Positions 33,159-43,694 of a stretch of 64,000 nt of DNA are shown in pieces; the first letter of the stretch is position 1; every line of letters starts with the position of its first letter. The notes beneath the pieces are model-generated. The model was not told the origin of the DNA. It saw only the letters and a list, made by a program, of their open reading frames with translations, and did no database searches. The stretch is from the NCBI RefSeq assembly GCF_024362695.1, contig NC_065415.1:15541438-15605437 (forward strand), in the 5' to 3' direction. Both the position numbers and the translations under genes were made by a program. The stretch is from Pectinophora gossypiella. Its lineage: Eukaryota; Arthropoda; Insecta; Lepidoptera; Gelechiidae.

Positions 33159-35389
33159 ATGTTCCTTATAGAAACAAAAACTACTGGACGGATTTTAATG
33201 AAACTTGGTACAATTATTCTTCACACTCCTGGACAGGTAATAGTATACTTTTCATCACGCTACAATCAATAGGAGCAGAGTAGTGAAGGGAAATCCTTTT
33301 GTATGAAAAATCTAAACCACTCAAGTTAGACGTTTGAAATTTGGCATGCAGGTACCTTAAATACCGTAGAGGTGCACTAATAAAGGAATTCCCGAAATTC
33401 CCACGGGAACGGGAATTAGCGGAAAAATCCTTTTGTATGAAAAATCTAAACCACTCAAGTTAGATGTTCGAAATTTGTCATGCAAGTACCTTAGATACCG
33501 TAGAGGTGTACTAAGAAAGGAATTCCCGAAATTCTTACGGGAACGGGAATTAGCGGAAAAATCCTTTTGTATGAAAAATCTAAACCACTCAAGTTAGATG
33601 TTTGAAATTTGTCATGCAGGTACCTTAGGTACCGTGGAGGTGCACTAAGAAAGGAATTCCCAAAATTCTCACGGGAACGGGAATTAGCGGGAAAATCCTT
33701 TTGTATGAAAAATCTAAACCACTCAAATTAGACGTTTGAAATTTGGCATGCAGGTACCTAAGATACCGTAGAGGTGCACTAAGAAAGGAATTCCCGAAAT
33801 TCCCACGGGAACGGGAATTAGCGGAAAAATCCTTTTGTATGAAAAATCTAAACCATTCAAGTTAGATGTTTGAAATTTGTCATGCAAGTACCTTAGATAC
33901 CGTAGAGGTGTACTAAGAAAGGAATTCCCGAAATTCCCACGGGAACGGGAATTAGCGGAAAAATCCTTTTGTATGAAAAATCTAAACCACTCAAGTTAGA
34001 CGTTTGAAATTTGGCATGCAGATACCTTAGGTACCGTAGAGGTGCACTAAGAAAGGAATTCCCGAAATTCCCACGGGAACGGGAATTAGCGGGAAAATCC
34101 TTTTGTATGAAAAATCTAAACCATTCAAGTAAGATGTTTGAAATTTGTCATGCAAGTACCTTAGATACCGTAGAGGTGTACTAAGACAGGAATTCCCGAA
34201 ATTCCCACGGGAACGGGAATTAGCGGAAAAATCCTTTTGTATGAAAAATCTAAACCATTCAAGTTAGATGTTTGAAATTTGTCATGCAAGTACCTTAGAT
34301 ACCGTAGAGGTGTACTAAGAAAGGAATTCCTGAAATTCCCACGGGAACGGGAATTAGCGGAAAAATCCTTTTGTATGAAAAATCTAAACCACTCAAGTTA
34401 GACGTTTGAAATTTGGCATGCAGATACCTTAGGTACCGTAGAGGTGCACTAAGAAAGTAATTCCCGAAATTCCCACGGGAACGGGAATTAGCGGGAAAAT
34501 CCTTTTGTATGAAAAATCTAAACCACTCAAGTTAGACGTTTGAAATTTGGCATGCAGGTACTTTAGTAAACTTAAAGCTTAGTTGCAACAGGATATTACA
34601 AAATTCTCACGGGAACGGTAGTTAGCGGGAAAAAACATTTGTATGAAAAAATCAAATCTAAATAAAAGGAGAAACTGACAGACTCAGTGACTGACACATC
34701 AACGCATAGCCTGAACGGCTAAACGTAAGCATTTGAAATTTGGAAGGAACATAGCTTAGGTACCGTAGAGGTGCACTAAGAAAGGAATTCCCGGAATTCC
34801 CACGGGAACGGAAATTAGCGGGAAAATCCTTTTGTATGAAAAATCTAAACCGCTTAAGTTAGACGCTTGAAATTTGGCGTGCAGGTACCTTAGTTAACTT
34901 AAAGCTTATTTGCAACAGGATATTGCAAAATTCCCACGGAAACGGGAGTTAGCGGGAAAAAAACATTTGTATGAAAAAATCGAAACCGCGTAAGATAGAT
35001 GTTTTCAATTCAATTCAATTAAATTATTTATTGCATTCCATGAAGTACAATGGGGTGTTACATAGGCATAGGAACTAAAACATGGACCCTGTAGGTCACA
35101 GCAACGTTGAAGGGAAGAGAGGAAGTGTGTATTAAAATTAAAACTCAATGAACAATCAATTAAAAAAAAATCAATTCAATCAATTGATTGCATGCATGCA
35201 TACCTTAGTAAAAATAAAGTTTATTTTTGGCTGTATTTTGAAAAATGGGAGTTATTGGGAAAAAAAAATGTATGAAAAAATTTAAACTGCATAAGTTAGA
35301 TGCTTGAAATTTGATATGCACTCCCACACACACAAAGATCTCTCTCTTATATAACACGCCACGCGGACGAAGTCGCGGGCAAAAGCTAG
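33003..35389 (+). mobile_element. Helitron-like element, left arm of a giant palindrome
   Basis: Starts TCTATACTTATAAT after a host A and ends GCGGGCAAAAGCTAG before a host T, matching the Helitron rule (5' TC, 3' CTRR, insertion between A and T). It holds a (CTGT)n microsatellite at 33124-33155, about ten tandem units of about 134 bp (33293-34560) and a unique right part with a GAATTGAATT stretch. No Rep/helicase coding is seen: non-autonomous. Short open frames here (such as the SVCLSVCLSV type) come from the microsatellite. Confidence 0.75.
33293..34560 (+). repeat. about ten tandem units of about 134 bp inside the Helitron
   Basis: Each unit carries ATCCTTTTGTATGAAAAATC, then AGTTAGACGTTTGAAATTTG, a TACCTTAGATACCGTAGAGG block and GGAATTCCCGAAATTCCCAC. 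Two alternating subtypes (TTTGGCATGCAGGTACC and TTTGTCATGCAAGTACC) suggest expansion as dimers. The array is mirrored at 36290-37560. Confidence 0.85.
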
Positions 35390-35472
35390 TGACTAAATAA
35401 AGACAAATCTAAAACTAACGAAAATTTTTTCTTTTTTCTATTTAACTTATTTATCACGTTTTTCTACTTTCT
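35375..35472. other. 98 bp palindrome spacer
   Basis: It contains the last 15 bases of the left Helitron, then AT-rich sequence (GACTAAATAAAGACAAATC ... TTATCACGTTTTTCTAC) resembling the MITE at 54.2-54.5 kb read in reverse and the one at 29.15 kb. The Helitron therefore probably inserted into a copy of that MITE. Confidence 0.6.
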
Positions 35473-37688
35473 GACTTCGTCCGCGTGGCGTGTTATATAA
35501 GAGAGAGATCTTTGTGTGTGTGGGAGTGCATATCAAATTTCAAGCATCTAACTTATGCAGTTTAAATTTTTTCATACATTTTTTTTTCCCAATAACTCCC
35601 ATTTTTCAAAATACAGCCAAAAATAAACTTTATTTTTACTAAGGTATGCATGCATGCAATCAATTGATTGAATTGATTTTTTTTTAATTGATTGTTCATT
35701 GAGTTTTAATTTTAATACACACTTCCTCTCTTCCCTTCAACGTTGCTGTGACCTACAGGGTCCATGTTTTAGTTCCTATGCCTATGTAACACCCCATTGT
35801 ACTTCATGGAATGCAATAAATAATTTAATTGAATTGAATTGAAAACATCTATCTTACGCGGTTTCGATTTTTTCATACAAATGTTTTTTTCCCGCTAACT
35901 CCCGTTTCCGTGGGAATTTTGCAATATCCTGTTGCAAATAAGCTTTAAGTTAACTAAGGTACCTGCACGCCAAATTTCAAGCGTCTAACTTAAGCGGTTT
36001 AGATTTTTCATACAAAAGGATTTTCCCGCTAATTTCCGTTCCCGTGGGAATTCCGGGAATTCCTTTCTTAGTGCACCTCTACGGTACCTAAGCTATGTTC
36101 CTTCCAAATTTCAAATGCTTACGTTTAGCCGTTCAGGCTATGCGTTGATGTGTCAGTCACTGAGTCTGTCAGTTTCTCCTTTTATTTAGATTTGATTTTT
36201 TCATACAAATGTTTTTTCCCGCTAACTACCGTTCCCGTGAGAATTTTGTAATATCCTGTTGCAACTAAGCTTTAAGTTTACTAAAGTACCTGCATGCCAA
36301 ATTTCAAACGTCTAACTTGAGTGGTTTAGATTTTTCATACAAAAGGATTTTCCCGCTAATTCCCGTTCCCGTGGGAATTTCGGGAATTACTTTCTTAGTG
36401 CACCTCTACGGTACCTAAGGTATCTGCATGCCAAATTTCAAACGTCTAACTTGAGTGGTTTAGATTTTTCATACAAAAGGATTTTTCCGCTAATTCCCGT
36501 TCCCGTGGGAATTTCAGGAATTCCTTTCTTAGTACACCTCTACGGTATCTAAGGTACTTGCATGACAAATTTCAAACATCTAACTTGAATGGTTTAGATT
36601 TTTCATACAAAAGGATTTTTCCGCTAATTCCCGTTCCCGTGGGAATTTCGGGAATTCCTGTCTTAGTACACCTCTACGGTATCTAAGGTACTTGCATGAC
36701 AAATTTCAAACATCTTACTTGAATGGTTTAGATTTTTCATACAAAAGGATTTTCCCGCTAATTCCCGTTCCCGTGGGAATTTCGGGAATTCCTTTCTTAG
36801 TGCACCTCTACGGTACCTAAGGTATCTGCATGCCAAATTTCAAACGTCTAACTTGAGTGGTTTAGATTTTTCATACAAAAGGATTTTTCCGCTAATTCCC
36901 GTTCCCGTGGGAATTTCGGGAATTCCTTTCTTAGTACACCTCTACGGTATCTAAGGTACTTGCATGACAAATTTCAAACATCTAACTTGAATGGTTTAGA
37001 TTTTTCATACAAAAGGATTTTTCCGCTAATTCCCGTTCCCGTGGGAATTTCGGGAATTCCTTTCTTAGTGCACCTCTACGGTATCTTAGGTACCTGCATG
37101 CCAAATTTCAAACGTCTAATTTGAGTGGTTTAGATTTTTCATACAAAAGGATTTTCCCGCTAATTCCCGTTCCCGTGAGAATTTTGGGAATTCCTTTCTT
37201 AGTGCACCTCCACGGTACCTAAGGTACCTGCATGACAAATTTCAAACATCTAACTTGAGTGGTTTAGATTTTTCATACAAAAGGATTTTTCCGCTAATTC
37301 CCGTTCCCGTAAGAATTTCGGGAATTCCTTTCTTAGTACACCTCTACGGTATCTAAGGTACTTGCATGACAAATTTCGAACATCTAACTTGAGTGGTTTA
37401 GATTTTTCATACAAAAGGATTTTTCCGCTAATTCCCGTTCCCGTGGGAATTTCGGGAATTCCTTTATTAGTGCACCTCTACGGTATTTAAGGTACCTGCA
37501 TGCCAAATTTCAAACGTCTAACTTGAGTGGTTTAGATTTTTCATACAAAAGGATTTCCCTTCACTACTCTGCTCCTATTGATTGTAGCGTGATGAAAAGT
37601 ATACTATTACCTGTCCAGGAGTGTGAAGAATAATTGTACCAAGTTTCATTAAAATCCGTCCAGTAGTTTTTGTTTCTATAAGGAACAT

Positions 37689-37733
<45 letters not shown>

Positions 37734-37852
37734 AATTTTACTGATTGCATTTTTGGCATCAGTATCGATCACTTATCACCCCCTGATAGTTATTTTGAAA
37801 AAATATTTAATGTACAGAATTGACCTCTCTACAGATTTATTATAAGTATAGA
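35473..37852 (-). mobile_element. inverted Helitron copy, right arm of a giant palindrome
   Basis: The reverse complement of 33003-35374, with no difference found in the stretches compared except two extra CTGT units (2380 against 2372 bp). It ends exactly at the same terminus (TCTATACTT read from 37852). The inner 15 bases of the 3' end, including CTAG, are missing. Confidence 0.85.
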
Positions 37853-39300
37853 TAACGAACGTCACATCCGCCTAAAACTACTGCAGCTTCTTACAACCTG
37901 TGTAGCAGGGGAAAAGAAGCTACAAGAAAAAAATCGGCAAAGGGACCTAGTCGTTCTTTAAAAAAAATCTAGTAAATTCAAAATTCTAGAAAGAAACAGT
38001 TTCAAATGATGATACAATTTTACGATTGATAATGAGATCAAATTAATTGATACGTCCATTAAGATACCATTCTTAGAGAGACGTTTGAAATTCCCGGGAT
38101 ATACAGAGTAACAAATGATCTGAATGCAATTATGCTAGGTTACTTGCTTTTCCGAATTTAACAAAACGTGACTGAACAGAAGCTCACGACTATGATGATG
38201 ATGATCACGACTATACTCGTATCACCCCCGGACACTTCGTACAGAAAATCGTTTTACACAGACACTACACATTGACGATTATCGTACACGCGCATCTGTG
38301 TGTGTATCGTCTGACGCCCATACGATTGAAGACTAAAGTAAGACTGGGTGAACCTAGCTCAGGCGCTGGTGGAGAGTTGCCGGTCTATACGTAGTATTAT
38401 TCGTTATTCTATGCTCATATTCCCAATTGGACTGGTCAAGGATATCTACATCCATTGCGAGATAGATTGAGTACCCACGTTTCACCCCGGGGCTAACCAA
38501 GTTGCGCAAGCAAAACGATTATGACAATCGAAAGTGACAGTGATAAAAATGTACAAGGTTGACATAAGGTGAAGTGTCAACTCCATACATTTTTATTTCT
38601 GTCACAGTCATATTCGATTGCAATTTGTCTAGATTTATTCTAGACTAATCAATTTGTTGAATCATTTTAAGAAACGAATTTCCGAGTTAAATAAGTCCTT
38701 AAAAGTAACTCTGCATAGGTAACACAGCACACAACAATACAATACAAGACTCTTTATTGTACTTAAAACAGACATTAAAATAAACATTTAGAATACAAAA
38801 CCTAATGAATTAATAATTAACGATCTACCGTCAACATTGTATCGCCCAAATTGACTTTAACAATATTATTATACCGGCCTCAGGTGCTTTGAGGACCTGT
38901 GTAGAGCTTCCTAATAGGGCTTTTTATAGCAATAAGGTAAGGATAGCAAAAAGGACGTAATTTATTGGAGAGCGGAGAGCTGTCCTTCTATGTAGTAAGT
39001 CGAAAAACATAACGAACGATTCTGACGACCCGATTACTCTAGCCATAAAATCTGTCAATCAGATCGCGACAACGTGCGCCTTAGTACCCCGATATGGATC
39101 CCGCCGGCTTGGTCGACGATTTCCCTCATTCAGTGTTTATCGCTGTCCACCCACTAGAGTCGATTAATTCTTTCAAACATAAACCTCTCAAACGATGCCC
39201 TGAACCAAGGTTCGCGTCTGACTCGGCACCCTTAGGTGTATTGTGTTGTTTTAAATTTTATACCGGTTGAAAGTCTTCAGCGCTCGTCATTTTGTCAGGC
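37853..39300. repeat. repeat scraps between palindrome and peptide gene
   Basis: 37856-37980 matches 2300-2360. 38215-38415 is the CGGACACTTCGTACAG family. 38735-38830 is LINE-tail-like (ACAAGACTCTTTATTGTAC). 39020-39300 is the CCCGATTACTCTAGCC family. Confidence 0.55.
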
Positions 39301-39517
39301 CAAATAAAAAAATATAAACGAGAAACTTCTTACAAAATGAAGGAACACGGGAATGGAAAAAGTTGATTAATGAAACATATTTTTCCCGTTACCATTTTAT
39401 TTTATATTTTATTTTGTAAATAAATTACCGTATATTACAGTTTTCAGTTTTTTATAATTACGTATATTCATTTACTTGGAAATTCTTTTCTGACTTTTAT
39501 TTTATTTATTTGTTCTT

Positions 39518-39832
39518 TTAGTTATGATAGAAATAAGCGGGAATGTAATATGTATAACTCGGCACGATTACTAATTCAGTCGTTTCAGGCTCAGGAAACA
39601 CGTCAGACATTACATCAGGCTTTAGAGGTGGTGATGTTGATGGTTCCATTTTTACCGGTTCTGGTTGTGCCGGTTTTGGCAGTACCGGTTCTAATTCCGG
39701 TACTCTTATAAACGGTCTGTAGACATATTGGTACCGAGCACCGTTGGTGGTGTACCATACTTGAGGTGGTACCGGTGATGCGAAACTGATGGTCACCAAT
39801 GCCAAAAAAAATATAAAGAATACTGATTGCAT
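39518..39832 (-). CDS. small secreted Pro/Tyr/Glu-rich peptide, family member 4
   Basis: A 104-residue protein. Residues 1-18 are a signal peptide (MQSVFFIFFLALVTISFA) cleaved before SPVPPQVWY. The mature part has an N-terminal Tyr/Arg segment (GARYQYVYRPFIRVPE), a low-complexity middle of Pro, Glu, Lys and Ser (repeats like PEPVLPKPAQPEPVKMEP), and a Tyr/Ile C-terminus (PSYTYYIPAYFYHN). No Cys. The start is fixed by the acceptor TTTTTTTACAG|ATG. A polyadenylation signal (TTTATT on plus) lies near 39497. Exon 1 is not placed with confidence: a TATATAC box near 42787 followed by a GTAAGTG donor at 42726 on the minus strand is one candidate, implying a 2.9 kb intron. Longer and more Pro/Glu-rich than its neighbours but clearly built on the same plan. 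Confidence 0.78.
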   Translation of the reverse strand: MQSVFFIFFLALVTISFASPVPPQVWYTTNGARYQYVYRPFIRVPELEPVLPKPAQPEPVKMEPSTSPPLKPDVMSDVFPEPETTELVIVPSYTYYIPAYFYHN

Positions 39833-40019
39833 CTGTAAAAAAAAGAAAGGCTACACATAAAGGGTATACATTGACTTTTGCTTTTTGGATTGTAGAATAT
39901 CCACAATTTAAAATGACATTACCAAATGGAATTCTAGAAATGACCAAATGGCCGAGCCGTGGTTGCCCACGTGACCACGTAGCCACGTGGTACGTGGTAG
40001 CCTCTCACTTTGAGGTCGT

Positions 40020-40640
40020 AGGTTGAAATGAAATGGTCGAACATATCATGAAGCGATCAATTTTAAGATCTGGCCGTGCAAATATATAAGTATATTGTAA
40101 ATAGAATTGATCATTTCATGTTGTGTTCGACCATCTCTCGAGATGGTCACATTTCATGAAATAGCAAACTTAAGTTGACCATATCGTTGAAACGTCAACG
40201 TTTAATGATATTTCAATCAACGTTTGGCCATATCATTTATGTAGGCGGTGTCCATGCTATGTGGTGTAATAAAAATTCATGGAAAATTGTGAATTTACAT
40301 TGATACATCGATTATAATATCAATCAAGTTTTAAATATAAATTACACCAGCGCCACTACCAATGGATAATGTTACTAATTTTACGATGTTTGCCAACGTT
40401 TGGCCATATCATGAATTAACCGTGCATTTGTTCATGTCGTTAAACGTTATGTGTTCATTGATCTTTATTTATTATTAAGATTTTAATTGTGTAAATAATG
40501 CTGTAAGCTCCCCGAATAAAATAAAAATAAAATCTGACCGAACTACAAGTGACCAATGAGTGATATTATATTTCATGGAATGATCGAGCACATCATGAAA
40601 TGATCAAGTCTAAGATCTGACCACGACATAAAAGTATAAG
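40020..40640. repeat. AAATGGTCGAACA/CATATCATGA repeat block
   Basis: Shares, in inverse, GTTGACGTTTCAACGATATGG, TATGGCCAAACGTTGATT and CACCACATAGCATGGACACC with 53050-53330. Confidence 0.65.
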
Positions 40641-41089
40641 TCACGGTAAGTAAGTTAAGCTTAGGTACTTTAATTATCTTAATGCGCCAAATTCACTAAT
40701 ACACTGATATTTTTTGAAATGCGAATATGTTTGCGTTATTGTACCTATTTATAGTTATTAATTCAGGTTAGCGGAACTTATTTCAATATCCGTTACAAAT
40801 TATTATATGAATTAATAATGACGTTCTTGTCTTATAATAATATTTATTAATAATATCTCCCGGATGGTTCAGCAATGATGATAATAATAATACGGATTTT
40901 GCATGACTTACAACGTAGTTCCCAGGTTCAAATCCCGACTCGATCTCTAAACCTCTGAATTCGATTTTATGAGTTTGAATTCGTGTTTGGTACATCTACG
41001 TACATAAACACATACATTCCATTCAACTACAGTTGTAACAACACAATATTAAAAACAATTTTAAAATAATAATAAGACACGACTAGGAC

Positions 41090-41320
41090 AGGACACTTTG
41101 GTTAGGACATTACAGGCTGATCACCTGATTGTCCGAAAGTAAGATGATCCGTGCTTCGGAAGGCACGTTAAGCCGTTGGTCCCGGTTACTATTTACTGAT
41201 CGTAGTAAGTGAGTAACTGTTACATGAGCCATGTCAGGGGCCCTTGGCGGCTCAGTCATAACCCTGACACCAGGGTTGATGAGGTTGGTACCACCTCACA
41301 ACCCACATGATAAGAGAAGA
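41090..41320 (+). repeat. SINE1 body and tail
   Basis: GGACATTACAGGCTGATCACC, core, then ACCAGGGTTGATGAGGTTGG. Confidence 0.8.
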
Positions 41321-41696
41321 AAAGATCATTTATATTTGAACACAGATCATATAATACTAACGTACAGATGCCTCACGTCATACAACGAAACCGTGCCGTT
41401 CTAACTCGGGCAATTCTTCGGGCTATTTTTAGTTCTAATAAATGACCACTAGATGCCGCTAAAACGCCCTAGCGCTCAAGCGTAAATAATCGAGCGACAT
41501 CTAGTGAAATTTCAGCTTACTGAGTGCAAGTTATTGCAAGCACAATATATTACTTAGAGTTAGAGTAAAATTAAGATAATAGATGGCGCAAACGGATTTT
41601 TTTTTCTCAACGTTGACATGTTAGTATTATAATCTGTGACAATGATCTGTGACATTGTCAAGGGGACAGTTGTTAGTTGACATACGATTATTTCTG

Positions 41697-42383
41697 ATGT
41701 TTGGTGGTCTTCATTTTGTATTGGCAAAAATATGACTCATGTAACGACTACTTACTTACATCAGTAAGTAGTAACCTTTGGCGGCTCAATAGTAACCCTG
41801 ACACCAGGGTTGATGAGGTTGGTACGACACCTCACAACCCACACGATAAGAAGAAGATTGGCAAAAATATATCTCCAACTCCTGTAAGTATCTAATTAGT
41901 TACTAAAACTGGAAGATAATTAAAAACATAGCTAAGGTCCTACCTAGAACGCAATCGTCCCTTATCATCCCGGGCGTTTCGTAAAACCGACTAAGGAGAA
42001 CCTTTATAAAAGACAAGTCTTTTCTAGCATGATGAATCATTACATTGGACCACCGGTTAAGCACCTGAGGACTTTGTATAAAGTGCTTCCAAATTGGTCT
42101 CTGCTTACTCGTGGCTCTGCCCAGCCTAATCGGGATTACAGGCGTGAGTATAAGTATGTATGTAGTAGATAGTTTTTTTGTGTAGCTGTCACCTATCTAT
42201 GGTACAAATCATATACTGTTTGTTGAAAAAAGTTAAATAAGTCTGGTTAGGCAGTGAGCGTGTTGTGAATTTAAGCCTGTAACTTATTTCAGATCTCTAA
42301 AGACGATGATAACCATTGTGAAGAATGACATGCAAAGGCTATTAGAACCACATATCAACAATTTTCTGACCATGACCAAGTGA
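41697..42383 (+). pseudogene. possible two-exon small protein gene interrupted by a SINE fragment
   Basis: Exon A is 41697-41733 plus 41871-41883, ending CAACTCCT|GTAAGTATC. Exon B starts at 42293 after CTTATTTCAG and stops at 42383. Removing a 123 bp SINE fragment plus one copy of its target duplication gives a phase-consistent 46-residue frame: hydrophobic start (MFGGLHFVLAKIYLQLL), then an amphipathic part (MQRLLEPHINNFLTMTK). In the present sequence the frame stops at a TGA formed at the insertion. The 3' region to about 43450 (AATAAA near 43445) could be its UTR, with another SINE in it. The frame upstream of the ATG is also open for about 50 bases. I do not recognise the product, and matching splice phase could be chance. 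Confidence 0.28.
41734..41856 (+). mobile_element. 5'-truncated SINE1 fragment with 14 bp target duplication
   Basis: The tail half of SINE1 (GACTCATGTAACGACTAC ... GATAAGAAGAAG) is flanked by ATTGGCAAAAATAT at 41720-41733 and again at 41857-41870. Confidence 0.8.
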
Positions 42384-42841
42384 TGAATATGATAAAAGTC
42401 TACCTCATGAAAGCCACACTACTTTTCAAAGAAAAATATTTTCTTTGGAGTTGTAGGTATTATAGTGAAAACTTAATCTTGACTTCTGTTCTGCATAAAT
42501 GAGAATCGCACTATGCCAGGTATGTATGCTTAAATTATTATCCCATTAACCCATTTCTTTGAGCCCGAATATCTAAATGTTCAATAAAGTAGATAAATTT
42601 CAAACTCATCGGATTACATGCGTAATAGGTCATCCATGTGTCTAAATGTAAAAAATAGAACCTACTATTACTACTCCATTCCACCAATCTACTCATTGGT
42701 ATAAGAGAGTAGTAACTCACACTTACTCTCCTTAAGTCTCCTTCTCAGGGCGGGCAGAGCAGAGTTTTGGCACACAAGGTGTATATACATTGCAATATAC
42801 CTACTATTATTATATAGTCACTATTACTCTAATATAAAATA

Positions 42842-43090
42842 GGTCATAATGGTACACTTGCTTGCATCTCAAACGATGAACACCAGTTCAAACCCTGGTA
42901 CCGGACTTGCATTAATTTATTTTAAACAGTTCACATCTAGCACAGTTGGCTCGACCATTATAGGTAGCAATACGGCCTATCGTTAGCCTAACAGAAAGCT
43001 TGTGAGGTGCGTGTGCTTAGTTCATCTTGTGATGAATGTTACTTTGACTACCTCAATGGGATGCAAGATCTTGCTTATTTTACGTTATTA
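42842..43090 (+). repeat. SINE4 copy
   Basis: B-box-like GTTCAAACCCTGGTACCGG, then GTTGGCTCGACCATTATAGG and TTAGTTCATCTTGTGATG, as at 58260-58600. Confidence 0.7.
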
Positions 43091-43694
43091 TATTATCTGT
43101 GATACATAGATAAACTAATGCCTATAATACCTGATGGGTGGTAGAAATGTTTTGTTCTTAATATCATTGCCGATCAAAATTAATGTGCTCTTTTAATAAC
43201 TATTATATTTTCATTTGTAGGTAACATAATGTAGCGAGTACCCTGGTTGAGTCAAGATAATATAAAATAAGTGGAAAGATAATGTGGCCCAAGTATGTGA
43301 TGATGTGCAAACAGCCGAATGTGAATCTGGTAATAATGTGCCTGTTTAAATGAGTTTTAGTTGAGTACCAAATAGTTACCTAGGTTTTCCTGGGAAAAAC
43401 ACTGATCCAGCCTTTCTGATTCAACTGAGTTTTTGTATGGTTTTGAATAAATAACTAAACAATAGAAATGTGTCTTTTTTATTTTACTATCCCCTTTCCA
43501 TTACATAGATAGGTATCATTTAAAGTAACTATAAATAATTAATTGTTCATTACAATTTATATACAAATAGTATTAGTTTATGATAATTAAGATACCTACT
43601 TGATTATTAAAATTAACAAATTTAATGAAGTTGGATTTTTTTTAATGACTAGAATGAAAATACAATAAATATTCAATTAAACTACTTCTTTAAT

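Noticed and set aside
33083..33283. Frame with repeated SVCLSVCLSV residues (also 37575-37772 and 63231-63416)
   Set aside because: It is translation of the CTGT microsatellite inside Helitron copies.
33293..34560. CRISPR-like array
   Set aside because: Whole units of about 134 bp repeat without unique spacers, in a eukaryotic Helitron.
39615..39986. 123-residue minus-strand frame overlapping the 39.5 kb peptide gene
   Set aside because: It is a shifted-frame shadow that ignores the acceptor at 39833; the 104-residue frame has the signal peptide.
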